This document shows positions 8,162-16,559 of a stretch of 30,630 nucleotides of DNA, piece by piece. Under the pieces are notes generated by a model, which was given only the letters and a program-made list of their open reading frames with translations, made no database searches and was not told where the DNA came from. Position 1 is the first letter of the stretch. Each line of letters starts with the position of its first letter. The stretch is taken from contig JAEOTL010000493.1 in NCBI GenBank assembly GCA_016839845.1, positions 1-30,630 on the forward strand, read 5' to 3'. Both the position numbers and the translations under genes were made by a program. This stretch comes from Promethearchaeota archaeon. GTDB taxonomy: Archaea > Asgardarchaeota > Lokiarchaeia > Sigynarchaeales > SOKP01.

Positions 8162-9781
8162 TTATTTCATTACCAAATTAGCAAAATTTAATATAACATT
8201 AACGACAACAAGCTCTATCAAAAAAATAAGAAACCATTTAGAAGTTTTCTTTTCAGGGAATGCTTCTTCAATTGTATATGATATGCTCATCTTACCAAAA
8301 TAGAAGATTCTCAACTGGAACATTAGGATCATAAATAATAACATAAAAGGTAATGTCCCTACTGATAAGAATAACATACCTTGAAATTTATCATCTCCAA
8401 TATACATAAAGGGGGGTGATATAATAGTAAAAGTTTGAATAATTAACATCAGTATCATTTTTGCTTTTGCTTGTTGTCGTGGTAACAATGGTAATGATGC
8501 TAATATCGTAGCTCCAGATGATTCAATTTGTAATAAACCATGCACTATAATGGCCGAAATTATGATATGAAAGCCCAAAAAGATCATCATATTTGTTAGA
8601 AAATCTAAATCAAATGGTGTAATTCCTCCAACGTTGGTACTATTATATGTAAATGTGAAGATAAAGCTAATTACAATCGGCATTACCACTGACAGAAAAG
8701 ACTTTAGATCTCGAGAGACAGTTATTAAATCTTTACGAATAAACGCTCTTACAGGATTTCTAATTTTTATTGTAACTTGAGCGACATTTCTTACTGTTTT
8801 TATTGTAGGTCTTTGTTTTGAAAATGTCGAAAATTCAATTCCCTTTTTAGATTTGTGATACAAATACCAAGTGAGAATTATAAACAGAATAAATCCAACA
8901 AGAATGTTGTACCAAATTTGAGGGGGAATATGGGGCAGAGAAATAAATGTAGCCAACAAATACCCTGGTGCAATGGGGAATGGAATCATGCTTAGGATTA
9001 GAATTATAATAGCGGGGATATCTGAGTTTACAAACCAATTTATCAATAATCCCATCGAATCAAAAGCCCACTGAATCAGAAATATACTCCCAAGAATAAC
9101 TAAAATATAAAAAGTTAAATTGATGAGACGAATTTTATGTGCTCTTCTCGAAGAAGCTTCATTTAGATTAATAGATTTGCTTATCTTCTCACTAAATAAG
9201 ATAAGTAAACTAAGTGAGAATAATGCATCAATAACTGAAATTCCAATGCTTACAAAGAAGATCATTATATTTTGAGTTCCTATGAGTAAAACTATAGGAA
9301 GAGATGCTACTATAACCAAAAGTGGAATATCTACACTACGAATAATGGTGAATAGAACTAACTTTCTTAATCTTTCTCGCGGGATGGGTAACGTCTCAAA
9401 CCATTCAAAGATTTTTCCCGATAATATTTTATTTGTATTCAGCATTGCCATTAAAAAAAAATTAAAAAACTGAAGTAAAAAATAAATACCAAAAAGAAGA
9501 CTTCCTGTAAATAAGACTATATCTACAGGAACTTCCTCTTCACCAATAAAATCTAAGATTTGGAAATATGCAAATAAAGGAATTATTGGCAAAATTCCAA
9601 AAATTACTGCCCCAACTGTCTTAGAGACTAAGATCTTCCGTTTAAAGGATTTTTGACTCTCTAAATATCTTTTAAAATACCTGTATCGAGTTTCCCCCAA
9701 ATAATCTAATTGTTCATCTATTAAAATTTCGTCAGTAGTTTTTTTAACTAAAGAAATTAAGTTAAATTCTTTTTTTTTCAT
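8162..9781 (-). CDS. ABC-2-type permease-like membrane protein
   Basis: 539 residues: a hydrophilic N-terminus of about 55 residues, then two blocks of five to six helices (about 55-310 and 365-535) joined by a basic loop (about 315-360). The segment GKIFEWFETLPIPRERL (about 122-138) before the third helix is the kind of cytosolic coupling region seen in large ABC-2 exporters, and a related SLPLLPRQQAKAK segment occurs in the second half. Such proteins are the membrane part of ABC exporters, but no ATPase gene lies next to it. The partner may be elsewhere, or the protein may be a non-transporting relative. It is the first gene of a two-gene minus-strand unit with the CPBP-like gene, and a TATA-like box lies about 55 bases upstream. 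Confidence 0.6.
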   Translation of the reverse strand: MKKKEFNLISLVKKTTDEILIDEQLDYLGETRYRYFKRYLESQKSFKRKILVSKTVGAVIFGILPIIPLFAYFQILDFIGEEEVPVDIVLFTGSLLFGIYFLLQFFNFFLMAMLNTNKILSGKIFEWFETLPIPRERLRKLVLFTIIRSVDIPLLVIVASLPIVLLIGTQNIMIFFVSIGISVIDALFSLSLLILFSEKISKSINLNEASSRRAHKIRLINLTFYILVILGSIFLIQWAFDSMGLLINWFVNSDIPAIIILILSMIPFPIAPGYLLATFISLPHIPPQIWYNILVGFILFIILTWYLYHKSKKGIEFSTFSKQRPTIKTVRNVAQVTIKIRNPVRAFIRKDLITVSRDLKSFLSVVMPIVISFIFTFTYNSTNVGGITPFDLDFLTNMMIFLGFHIIISAIIVHGLLQIESSGATILASLPLLPRQQAKAKMILMLIIQTFTIISPPFMYIGDDKFQGMLFLSVGTLPFMLLFMILMFQLRIFYFGKMSISYTIEEAFPEKKTSKWFLIFLIELVVVNVILNFANLVMK

Positions 9782-9835
9782 AATAGAGAGATATTGGAAT
9801 CAGGGGGGAATTAAATATAATAAATATTGTTCAGT

Positions 9836-9845
9836 TATATAAATG
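9836..9845 (-). promoter_or_regulatory. TATA-like box for the ABC-2-like permease unit
   Basis: Read on the minus strand this is ATTTATATAA, 55-64 bases before the ATG at 9781. It lies in the short gap just after the carbamoyltransferase stop, which suggests the permease unit has its own promoter. Confidence 0.45.
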
Positions 9846-9861
9846 TAATAAAAAAGAGATA

Positions 9862-10794
9862 CTAGAATTTTTCTCGTAAAAAGAGCATAATTGCCTTTTG
9901 GATGTGCAATCTATTTTCTGCTTGATCAAATACAATTGATTGTGGCCCATCTATCACTTCGGCAGTTTGTTCGTACCCCCTCATGGCAGGAAGGCAATTC
10001 ATGAAAATGGCATCAGAGTTGGCAGCTTTCATAATTGAAGTAGTAACCTGATAAGGCATGAACGCTATTTTACGATCAGCTTCTTCTTCTTGGGGAATCC
10101 CATAGCTCATCCAACTATCCGTATAAATTACATCTGCGTTTTTTGCTGCTTCTATAGCATCATGAACTACTCGAACATTCACACCTGTGTCTTTAGAAAG
10201 GTTTGATACCTCATCTAAAGCATCCTTCTCTGGAGAATATTGCGGATTATTAGGACAAGCTACATCCATTTCAATCCCAAATATAGCACACATTCTCATT
10301 AAATCGTAGGTCACATTATTATATGCATCCCCATAATAAGAGAGTTTGAAGTTTTTAAGGTTGCCCCTCTTCTCTTTAATCGTTTGAAAATCCCCGAGAA
10401 TTTGGCAAGGATGAGCGAAATCATCAAGCATGTTAATGACAGGCACATCAGCATATTTGGCAAGATCCCAGATATCTTTTCTTTTAAAAACACGTGCAGC
10501 AATAATATTTACAAATCTTGATGCAACCTTTGCCGTATCACTAATATTCTCTTTCTTCCCTAAAGGAGAATCTTTCATTGAGTAAAAAATCGCGTGTCCC
10601 CCCAATTGGTGCATACCTGTTTCGAATGAAACTCGAGTTCTTAAGGAAGGTTTTTCAAATAACATCAAAAGTGTTTCTCCTTTTAAATCATTACTGAATT
10701 TTCCAGGATTTGCTTTTATTTCAATAGCTTTACTAATTATTGTTTCACATTCTGCTTTTGTGAGATCTGAAATCTTAGTTAAATGTCTTACCAT
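9862..10794 (-). CDS. argF: Ornithine carbamoyltransferase family protein (variant motifs)
   Basis: 310 residues, the usual OTC length. The carbamoyl-phosphate site is intact: KPSLRTRVSFE at 48-58 and HPCQ at 128-131. The amino-acid side differs from textbook OTC. The DxxxSMG loop is DSWMSYG at 226-232 (Met replaced by Tyr), and HCLP is NCLP at 266-269 (His replaced by Asn). I recall these changes together in a subset of proteins named OTC, so they may mark a subfamily rather than damage. Ornithine is the default substrate, supported by carbamate kinase and ornithine aminotransferase genes nearby, but a related diamine or amino acid cannot be excluded. The reaction is carbamoyl phosphate plus ornithine to citrulline, or the phosphorolytic reverse in catabolism. 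It is transcribed away from the DRG gene across a 141-base intergenic region. Confidence 0.85.
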   Translation of the reverse strand: MVRHLTKISDLTKAECETIISKAIEIKANPGKFSNDLKGETLLMLFEKPSLRTRVSFETGMHQLGGHAIFYSMKDSPLGKKENISDTAKVASRFVNIIAARVFKRKDIWDLAKYADVPVINMLDDFAHPCQILGDFQTIKEKRGNLKNFKLSYYGDAYNNVTYDLMRMCAIFGIEMDVACPNNPQYSPEKDALDEVSNLSKDTGVNVRVVHDAIEAAKNADVIYTDSWMSYGIPQEEEADRKIAFMPYQVTTSIMKAANSDAIFMNCLPAMRGYEQTAEVIDGPQSIVFDQAENRLHIQKAIMLFLREKF

Positions 10795-10909
10795 TTAATT
10801 CTCCCGTTTTTATTGATAGATAGTATAATCATTACATTATAATAAACCATAAGACAAAAAAGTACTTTATTCAAGTCAATTTTTCTCAATATTTTAGGGA
10901 AAATTTTTT

Positions 10910-10919
10910 GGTTATAATA
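10910..10919 (+). promoter_or_regulatory. TATA-like box of the DRG gene
   Basis: GGTTATAATA lies about 17-26 bases before the ATG at 10936. This is the normal archaeal distance between TATA box and transcription start, so the DRG mRNA is probably leaderless or nearly so. No Shine-Dalgarno is seen. Confidence 0.45.
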
Positions 10920-10935
10920 GATTTTTTTATATAGA

Positions 10936-12084
10936 ATGAGTGAGAAAGTTGAAGATCGAATAAAAGAGCTCGAGGAACGGTTAGCGAACACGATTCCCAA
11001 TAAGGCCACTCAGCGGAGTATAAATTATATTAAAGCCCAATTAGCTAAGCTCAGAGAAAGCTTGATTCAAATTGTGAGTTCTAAAAAGGGGGGTGGAGGG
11101 GGTTTTGGGGTAAAAAAATCGGGTGATGCTCAAGTAGCCTTCATTGGATTTCCCTCTGTCGGGAAATCTTCATTGCTTAACCTATTAACTGAGGGAGATA
11201 CTCATTCCAAGGTTGCAGCTTATGATTTTACTACAGTTACCGCCATTCCTGGTATGATGGATATAGAAGATGCTAAAATTCAATTAATAGATCTACCTGG
11301 TATTATATTAGGTGCAGCAACTGGAAAAGGTAGGGGAAAGCAAGTCCTAGGTGCTGTACGATCTGCTGAATTAATTCTAGTAATTATTTGTTTTCGAGAA
11401 GATGGAACCATCAACTTTCTTGATTTAAAAAAGATTAGAAATGAGCTTTATAATGCGGGGATCCGTTTAAATAGTCGACCATCACGTATTTTTATTAAAG
11501 AGCAAACACGAGGTGGGATTCACTTCACCTCAAAAGGTTCTCAGGTAATGGACGAAGATGAGGTTAAAGCTTTATCAAATGAGTTTGGTTTAAATAATGC
11601 AGGAGTGCATTTTTCTGAACCTAACACCACACCAGATCAATTCATCGACTTTATAATGGGAAATCGGGTTTATTCAAAAGAATTTGTGGTAATTAATAAA
11701 GTAGATTTGATGAAAGTCCCACTTTCACCGGAAAAAATTACGGAGTCTATTGGACATAATCATTGGGTCATGATTTCAGCAAAAAACCATGAGAATATAA
11801 ACGCACTTCGTCATAATATTTTCCAAGAATTGAATTTAATTCGAGTATATTTGAAGCCTCCTAAAAAAGAAGCAGATATGGATGAACCCATAATTCTTCA
11901 TAAAGGAGATACAATGAGAGCTCTTTGTCGTAAGATTCATAAAAGATTTGTAAAAGATTTTCGGTTTTCGCTAATATGGGGGAAATCCGCAAGACATCCG
12001 GGTCAGAAAATCGCGAACTTAAACCATGTAATTGAAGATGGTGATATAATCTCAATCTATACCAAAATAAGTACAAGTAACTAA
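10936..12084 (+). CDS. drg: DRG-family (developmentally regulated) Obg-like GTPase with TGS domain
   Basis: 382 residues, the standard archaeal/eukaryotic DRG layout: N-terminal helical region (1-48), a glycine-rich linker ending FGVKKSGDA (57-65), and a G domain with P-loop GFPSVGKSS at 71-79, switch threonines near 99-102, DLPG at 119-122, NKVD at 254-257 and SAK at 281-283. The S5D2L-type insert falls between DLPG and NKVD (about 160-240). The TGS domain spans about 301-378. DRGs bind ribosomes or translation factors and are found in all archaea and eukaryotes. The probable leaderless promoter lies 17-26 bases upstream. A second, compact relative is encoded at 20524-21618. Confidence 0.93.
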   Translation: MSEKVEDRIKELEERLANTIPNKATQRSINYIKAQLAKLRESLIQIVSSKKGGGGGFGVKKSGDAQVAFIGFPSVGKSSLLNLLTEGDTHSKVAAYDFTTVTAIPGMMDIEDAKIQLIDLPGIILGAATGKGRGKQVLGAVRSAELILVIICFREDGTINFLDLKKIRNELYNAGIRLNSRPSRIFIKEQTRGGIHFTSKGSQVMDEDEVKALSNEFGLNNAGVHFSEPNTTPDQFIDFIMGNRVYSKEFVVINKVDLMKVPLSPEKITESIGHNHWVMISAKNHENINALRHNIFQELNLIRVYLKPPKKEADMDEPIILHKGDTMRALCRKIHKRFVKDFRFSLIWGKSARHPGQKIANLNHVIEDGDIISIYTKISTSN

Positions 12085-12154
12085 CAATATACAAACCACT
12101 AGATTTAATACTGCTTATATCCTACTAACCCGTAAAAATCAAGAAAATCTTAGG

Positions 12155-12301
12155 ATGAAAAATACTGAATTAAATATCCAAAATAGGATTAAAACTCTTG
12201 CTATTGCTAATAAAATATGTAAGAGTTTATTAATAATCTCATCCGCATTATATCTTACCCATTTTAAAAGAAAATTTTTATCTCTATGTAAATGTCAATA
12301 A
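12155..12301 (+). pseudogene. Truncated first copy of the tandem small membrane-protein family
   Basis: A 48-codon frame from ATG 12155 to TAA 12299-12301 begins with NRIKTLAIANKICKSLL, clearly the same N-terminal segment as the two intact genes that follow (NRIRKHIIAKRLCDALI and NRIKSLIISKKLCDALI). After the first half-helix the similarity is lost and the frame ends early, so the second helix and the C-terminal basic tail are gone. It could still be expressed as a short peptide, but a decayed duplicate is simpler. It accounts for about half of the gap between the DRG gene and 12354; the rest shows nothing recognisable. Confidence 0.65.
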
Positions 12302-12353
12302 GTTTATAATTATATTTATCTTAATTTCCACTAAAAATCGAGGAATTGGAATA

Positions 12354-12806
12354 ATGAGGAATACCAAGTCAAGAAGCATTAATAGGATTAGAAAGCACAT
12401 TATAGCAAAAAGATTATGTGATGCTTTAATTTTTCTCTCGTTTGCCGTAATCCTTGTTAGTTATCTCGTGTTTATTTATGGTAGCACTATCAAGAATCCG
12501 ATTCCCGGTGTAACGCCCCTGCCACCTCGATACAACTGGTTCTTTTCTTTTGAAGAAAATTTCCTTAAATCTTTTATTCTTCCATGTGTTATTGCTATAA
12601 TTATCCTTTCTCCTATTAGCATAATCTTAAACAATCGTCTAACTATTCTTATGGTTCCTCACACTAAACAAATTTCAGAACAAAATATGAAAGGTTTAAA
12701 AATGCGAATGCGTCATGACTTCTTGTTCCGGAATTACAGGGGACTTTACTTCAAAACTTATTCCCCAAAAAAGATCCAAGTATCAAATTATAAAATTTAT
12801 TGGTGA
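12354..12806 (+). CDS. Small two-helix membrane protein, tandem paralogue 1
   Basis: 150 residues with two hydrophobic helices (about 25-47 and 70-98), a short proline-rich segment between them and a basic C-terminal tail containing MRMRHDFLFRNYRGL. I do not recognise the family. It aligns over its whole length with the following gene: the shared N-terminal NRI..(I/L)I.K.LCDALI.LS motif, two helices, and the C-terminal (R/K)xDFL(F/Y)..Y(R/K)G. This marks a tandem duplication. GAGGA lies nine bases upstream of the ATG. Its TGA overlaps the next ATG by one base, so the pair is translationally coupled. Both termini are basic, suggesting cytoplasmic ends. Confidence 0.6.
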   Translation: MRNTKSRSINRIRKHIIAKRLCDALIFLSFAVILVSYLVFIYGSTIKNPIPGVTPLPPRYNWFFSFEENFLKSFILPCVIAIIILSPISIILNNRLTILMVPHTKQISEQNMKGLKMRMRHDFLFRNYRGLYFKTYSPKKIQVSNYKIYW

Positions 12807-13225
12807 TGAAGGTCGGAATCAAGAATGAAAATAGGATTAAATCGCTGATTATCTCAAAGAAGCTGTGCGACGCTTTAATATTGCTTTCAACGGCAGTCAT
12901 TTTTATTAGTTTATTCATATACCTTAATGCTATATTCTTCCCTCCGAGACGAGCTTGGCCTGCTGTGATTGATTTTGATAGATTAAAATACCTAAGGGAA
13001 ATATATTACTTTATTCGGTATAAATTTTTACCGAATATGATTATTCCTAGCATTATTTTAATAGTAACTATTATTCCCATACGGATCCTTATAAATAGGA
13101 AATTTAAAATTCTTGTTAATGCTTTCCAGAAAAAACAACATCAATTCAGCTTTAAACATAGAAGAGAAGGTATTAAATTAGAAGATAAACGGGATTTTTT
13201 ATATCAGACTTATAAGGGGATGTAA
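12806..13225 (+). CDS. Small two-helix membrane protein, tandem paralogue 2
   Basis: 139 residues from the ATG at 12806, which overlaps the preceding stop (TGATG). An upstream in-frame TTG at 12800 is less likely. Helices lie at about 24-43 and 75-97, and the tail ends RDFLYQTYKGM, matching the RHDFLFRNYRGL of paralogue 1. The function is unknown. The coupled arrangement suggests the two proteins are made in equal amounts and may pair in the membrane, which is inference. The gene converges on the flavoprotein subunit gene, with 34 bases between stops. Confidence 0.6.
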   Translation: MKVGIKNENRIKSLIISKKLCDALILLSTAVIFISLFIYLNAIFFPPRRAWPAVIDFDRLKYLREIYYFIRYKFLPNMIIPSIILIVTIIPIRILINRKFKILVNAFQKKQHQFSFKHRREGIKLEDKRDFLYQTYKGM

Positions 13226-13259
13226 TTTAAATCTTTTTAAATAAGTAAGAATTCAAGTT

Positions 13260-14426
13260 TTATTTTAATGCTTCTTCTTCAAAAAAACCAGTTTTAGGCA
13301 TTAAATTATTTAAAATAAGCTCATCCCCCGGATTTGTTTTTTCTGACACAATACGGCTTAGAAGTTCTCCAAGTCCAGGTCCCAGCATGTATCCCTGTCC
13401 AGACATACCGACAGCATTAATGTATCCACTTACTTCCTCTATTTTACCCACGATTGGATTTCCATCGGGAGTCATAGGATACAGACCTCTCCAAGTTCTT
13501 CTAATCTTTATATTTCTTAGTCGTGGTAGAAGCTGAATGATTCTCTTAGCAATCTGTGGCAAAAATAAACTTGTTTCTCTCCGGTCAATTCCTTCAATAC
13601 TAGGATCCGGAGTTAAACAAAATATAATCTTTCCTTCATTATTCTGGTAGAAATAATAATTTTTAGAATCCCCAAATATTTCATCTTTAAATGGTCTAAT
13701 ATCAACAATCATAGGAGAAAAAAACCTTTTTACAGGTTCAGTAATACCTGCTTCATGTGATTCTGGTACAACAGGTATGTCGATACCAACGAAATATCCT
13801 ATTTCTTTCGCATGCGCTCCAGCAGCATTAATAACAACATTGGTCTTATATTTTCTTTTGGTTGTTCTAACTCCCACAACTCTGTTATCTTTTGTAATAA
13901 TACCGGTAGCTCTTTCATTAAAATGATATTCAGCCCCTAATTCCATCGAGTGCCGAAAAAAAGAATTTAAAGACAATAAAGGAGAAGCATTACCATCTTC
14001 AGGGCTAAATGTTCCCCCTAATAAACCCTTATCATTAATGCCAGAGACAAGGTTTTTAATCTTAGTAGAATCAATAAAATTAATATTTAACCCAAAATTT
14101 TTTTGGAGTTTGACCGTATTCCTAAGTGTTTGTGCGTCTTCTTCAGTAAAAGCGAGAAATAAGTACCCTCCTTGATTCCACCAAATGTCCTCTCCATACT
14201 TATCTTCCCATGTAGAAAAAATTTCTATTGATCTTTTACATAATAATGCTTTACCGATATTAGAATGAGTAGCTCTAATTCCTCCTATTGCATGCTTATT
14301 GTCTCCTTGGGCCACTGAAGGTAATGAGTCGAGAACAAGTGTCTTGAGTCCGTCCATAGCGGTTGCTAGAGCAGTGGGGACCCCCACACTCCCAGCACCT
14401 ACGATAATTGTATCATATTCAACCAC
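13260..14426 (-). CDS. FAD-dependent amino-acid oxidoreductase, SoxB/DadA/proline-dehydrogenase beta type
   Basis: 388-residue flavoprotein of the DAO superfamily, normal length for sarcosine oxidase beta and archaeal dye-linked L-proline dehydrogenase beta subunits. The dinucleotide motif VGAGSVGVPTALA is at 9-21, the NKHAIGGIRATHSN segment at about 42-55 would contact the flavin, and the C-terminal VGMSGQGYMLGPGLGELL block is the second FAD-binding region. It would oxidise a secondary or primary amine (proline, hydroxyproline, sarcosine, glycine or a D-amino acid) and pass electrons to its partner. The first eight bases overlap the end of the alpha-subunit gene, so they form one coupled unit. 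Ornithine and pyrroline-5-carboxylate metabolism nearby favours proline, but the substrate is not readable from sequence. Confidence 0.82.
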   Translation of the reverse strand: MVEYDTIIVGAGSVGVPTALATAMDGLKTLVLDSLPSVAQGDNKHAIGGIRATHSNIGKALLCKRSIEIFSTWEDKYGEDIWWNQGGYLFLAFTEEDAQTLRNTVKLQKNFGLNINFIDSTKIKNLVSGINDKGLLGGTFSPEDGNASPLLSLNSFFRHSMELGAEYHFNERATGIITKDNRVVGVRTTKRKYKTNVVINAAGAHAKEIGYFVGIDIPVVPESHEAGITEPVKRFFSPMIVDIRPFKDEIFGDSKNYYFYQNNEGKIIFCLTPDPSIEGIDRRETSLFLPQIAKRIIQLLPRLRNIKIRRTWRGLYPMTPDGNPIVGKIEEVSGYINAVGMSGQGYMLGPGLGELLSRIVSEKTNPGDELILNNLMPKTGFFEEEALK

Positions 14427-16512
14427 TTTTACTCCCCTCTTTTTCGTCCTTTACACCCGCAAAAACACCCATTGGTACCTCAATAAATAGAGGTCTTCTC
14501 GTTCCTTCAGTAATCTCATCAAAAGGTATCCCTTCTTCTCGAAAAATTTGATAAATAAGCGATGTGCAAGTTTTTGCTCCACATGAACCCATACCTGCTT
14601 TAGTTAATGCTTTTAATTCGTTAAAATCTTTCACACCAGACTGGATCCACTTACGGATCTCTCCAACTGATACGCGTTCACACCTACAAACAATTGCGTC
14701 ATCATCGGTATATATTTGTTGATATGCTTCAATTGACTCACTATATGTAGTTTTAAATAATTTTATTGCTACTGCTTGCTTTGCAATATCTGCGGGGAGT
14801 TGAACTGTAATAAGTTGTGTTTTGGAATATTCATTTAGAACTCTTGATCGATACACATCAAATTTTCCTAATTCCTTTTCATTACTCACAACAATGACTT
14901 TCTGACCTTTTTCTAATTTTTCCTTAGTAAGCTCTAACGGAAAAATAACCAAAGGATTGTTTGGGTCCTTTCTAAAATCCAACAATACCACAGCTAATCC
15001 AGGACACACCGCAACACATTCACCGCAACCTATACAATCTTGTTCTCCTTTGAAGTAGGGTAGTTGTGTTATTAAACCATCTACGGTTTCAATTTGGTCA
15101 TTAGGACATACTGAAGTGCAAGGATTACACGGTATCTCTTGATTACAATAGAAAACAGGATATATTCCTTCGTTTTCGTATTCAATTATTAATTCTTTAG
15201 GTAATGGAGGCTTTGATTTCATGATTTCTGCAGATCTTTGAAGCTGAATCATATCCTCCGTGCTATTTAAGCCCATTTCTTCTAATATATTTATCGCTTC
15301 AATCTTTCCCGTAAATATTGCGGCAGAAGCCTCAGCAATTTCTTGAGCATCCCCCGCAACCCATACGTCTAATCCATACTCTTGAGCTTTTAGATAAAAT
15401 TCATCTACTGAATTGAGTCCAACTGCAATTAAGAGAGTATCACATTCAAATATTCTTTCAGAATCAGGAATGATTTCACCTTTTTTATCGAGCTTCCCAA
15501 TTGTTATTGATTCTACTTTATCTTGCCCATTAGCAGTTAAAATTGTGTGATTAGTATATATTGGGACTCCCAATCGCCTCAATTTATCTTCATGGACTTT
15601 GTACCCACTACATTGGGGCATTGCTTCAACTAGTCCGATCACTTCAATACCTGCCTGGATGGCATGATATCCAGCAATCAATCCCACATTCCCTCCACCC
15701 ACTATAAAGACTCTTTTAGCTGCTTTTATAAGGTCTCTATTTACTAGAGTTTGAAATGCACCAGCACCATACACCCCTGGAAGAGTATTCCCTGGGAAAA
15801 CAAGCATTTTTTCCCGTGCTCCTGTAGCAACAAGAAGATAATTTGGTCTTACTAATACGTATTGCTCATTATTTTTTAAAATCCCCACATATCCATCACT
15901 ATAGATCGCAAGACATACACTATTTAGCCAGACTTGGACAGTAGAAAATGATTGAATTGATGAGGTAAGAATCTTCGCAATATCAATTCCGCGGTTCCCT
16001 GCATAAACATCTTTTTGTGACCCAAAGAATTTGTGTGTCTGAAGAACCAGTTTTCCTCCTAGACGGTCTTTATCATCTACTAGTATTACGTCAAGGTTAT
16101 TTTCCCCAAACTTTTGAGTTGCCGAAAGTCCTGCGGGCCCGCCTCCTATAACAAGAATTTCAATATCAAGAATATCAGGGTCTTTAGAACTGACAGGAAT
16201 GTCTTCAGCTGGTAATTCGGGTAATCCATTACAGCTTTCGATGACCATATTTTTTTGTAACGCAGTCATACAAGCTTTTACAGGAATACTATTGGCAATT
16301 ACGTTACATTGAGAACATTGACCATTAGCACAAAAGATGCCTTGAGGACTATGATCCTTAACGTGATGACCAAAAATTTTAATGCCATTAAGAAAAAGCG
16401 CAGAAGATATAACCATCCCATCATAAGCAGATAGAATGTTTCCGTCAAAAGAGAATTTAATAGTTTTTCTTTTCGGGATATCTAAAATAGGATGAGTGTT
16501 TATATCTTCCAT
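14419..16512 (-). CDS. Multi-cluster Fe-S flavoprotein, alpha subunit of an amino-acid dehydrogenase (fused form)
   Basis: 697 residues with five modules. First is a plant-type [2Fe-2S] ferredoxin-like domain with Cys61, Cys66, Cys69 and Cys81. Next is a two-dinucleotide disulfide-reductase-type flavoprotein core with GGGPAG at 123-128 and GGGNVG at 272-277. Then come two [4Fe-4S] ferredoxin motifs (Cys456/462/465/469 and Cys493/496/499/503). Last is a BFD-like [2Fe-2S] domain with Cys609, Cys611, Cys644 and Cys649. Relatives are the alpha subunits of heterotetrameric sarcosine oxidase, opine oxidase, HCN synthase and archaeal proline dehydrogenase, in which several of these modules are separate proteins. 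Here they are fused, giving an electron wire of four clusters from the beta-subunit FAD. No heme or quinone-binding partner is encoded nearby, so NAD(P) or ferredoxin is the likely acceptor. Confidence 0.85.
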   Translation of the reverse strand: MEDINTHPILDIPKRKTIKFSFDGNILSAYDGMVISSALFLNGIKIFGHHVKDHSPQGIFCANGQCSQCNVIANSIPVKACMTALQKNMVIESCNGLPELPAEDIPVSSKDPDILDIEILVIGGGPAGLSATQKFGENNLDVILVDDKDRLGGKLVLQTHKFFGSQKDVYAGNRGIDIAKILTSSIQSFSTVQVWLNSVCLAIYSDGYVGILKNNEQYVLVRPNYLLVATGAREKMLVFPGNTLPGVYGAGAFQTLVNRDLIKAAKRVFIVGGGNVGLIAGYHAIQAGIEVIGLVEAMPQCSGYKVHEDKLRRLGVPIYTNHTILTANGQDKVESITIGKLDKKGEIIPDSERIFECDTLLIAVGLNSVDEFYLKAQEYGLDVWVAGDAQEIAEASAAIFTGKIEAINILEEMGLNSTEDMIQLQRSAEIMKSKPPLPKELIIEYENEGIYPVFYCNQEIPCNPCTSVCPNDQIETVDGLITQLPYFKGEQDCIGCGECVAVCPGLAVVLLDFRKDPNNPLVIFPLELTKEKLEKGQKVIVVSNEKELGKFDVYRSRVLNEYSKTQLITVQLPADIAKQAVAIKLFKTTYSESIEAYQQIYTDDDAIVCRCERVSVGEIRKWIQSGVKDFNELKALTKAGMGSCGAKTCTSLIYQIFREEGIPFDEITEGTRRPLFIEVPMGVFAGVKDEKEGSKSG

Positions 16513-16559
16513 TTAGATTCGATCTTTTTATTTATAATTTTAAGCTTTTTTTGTATTAT

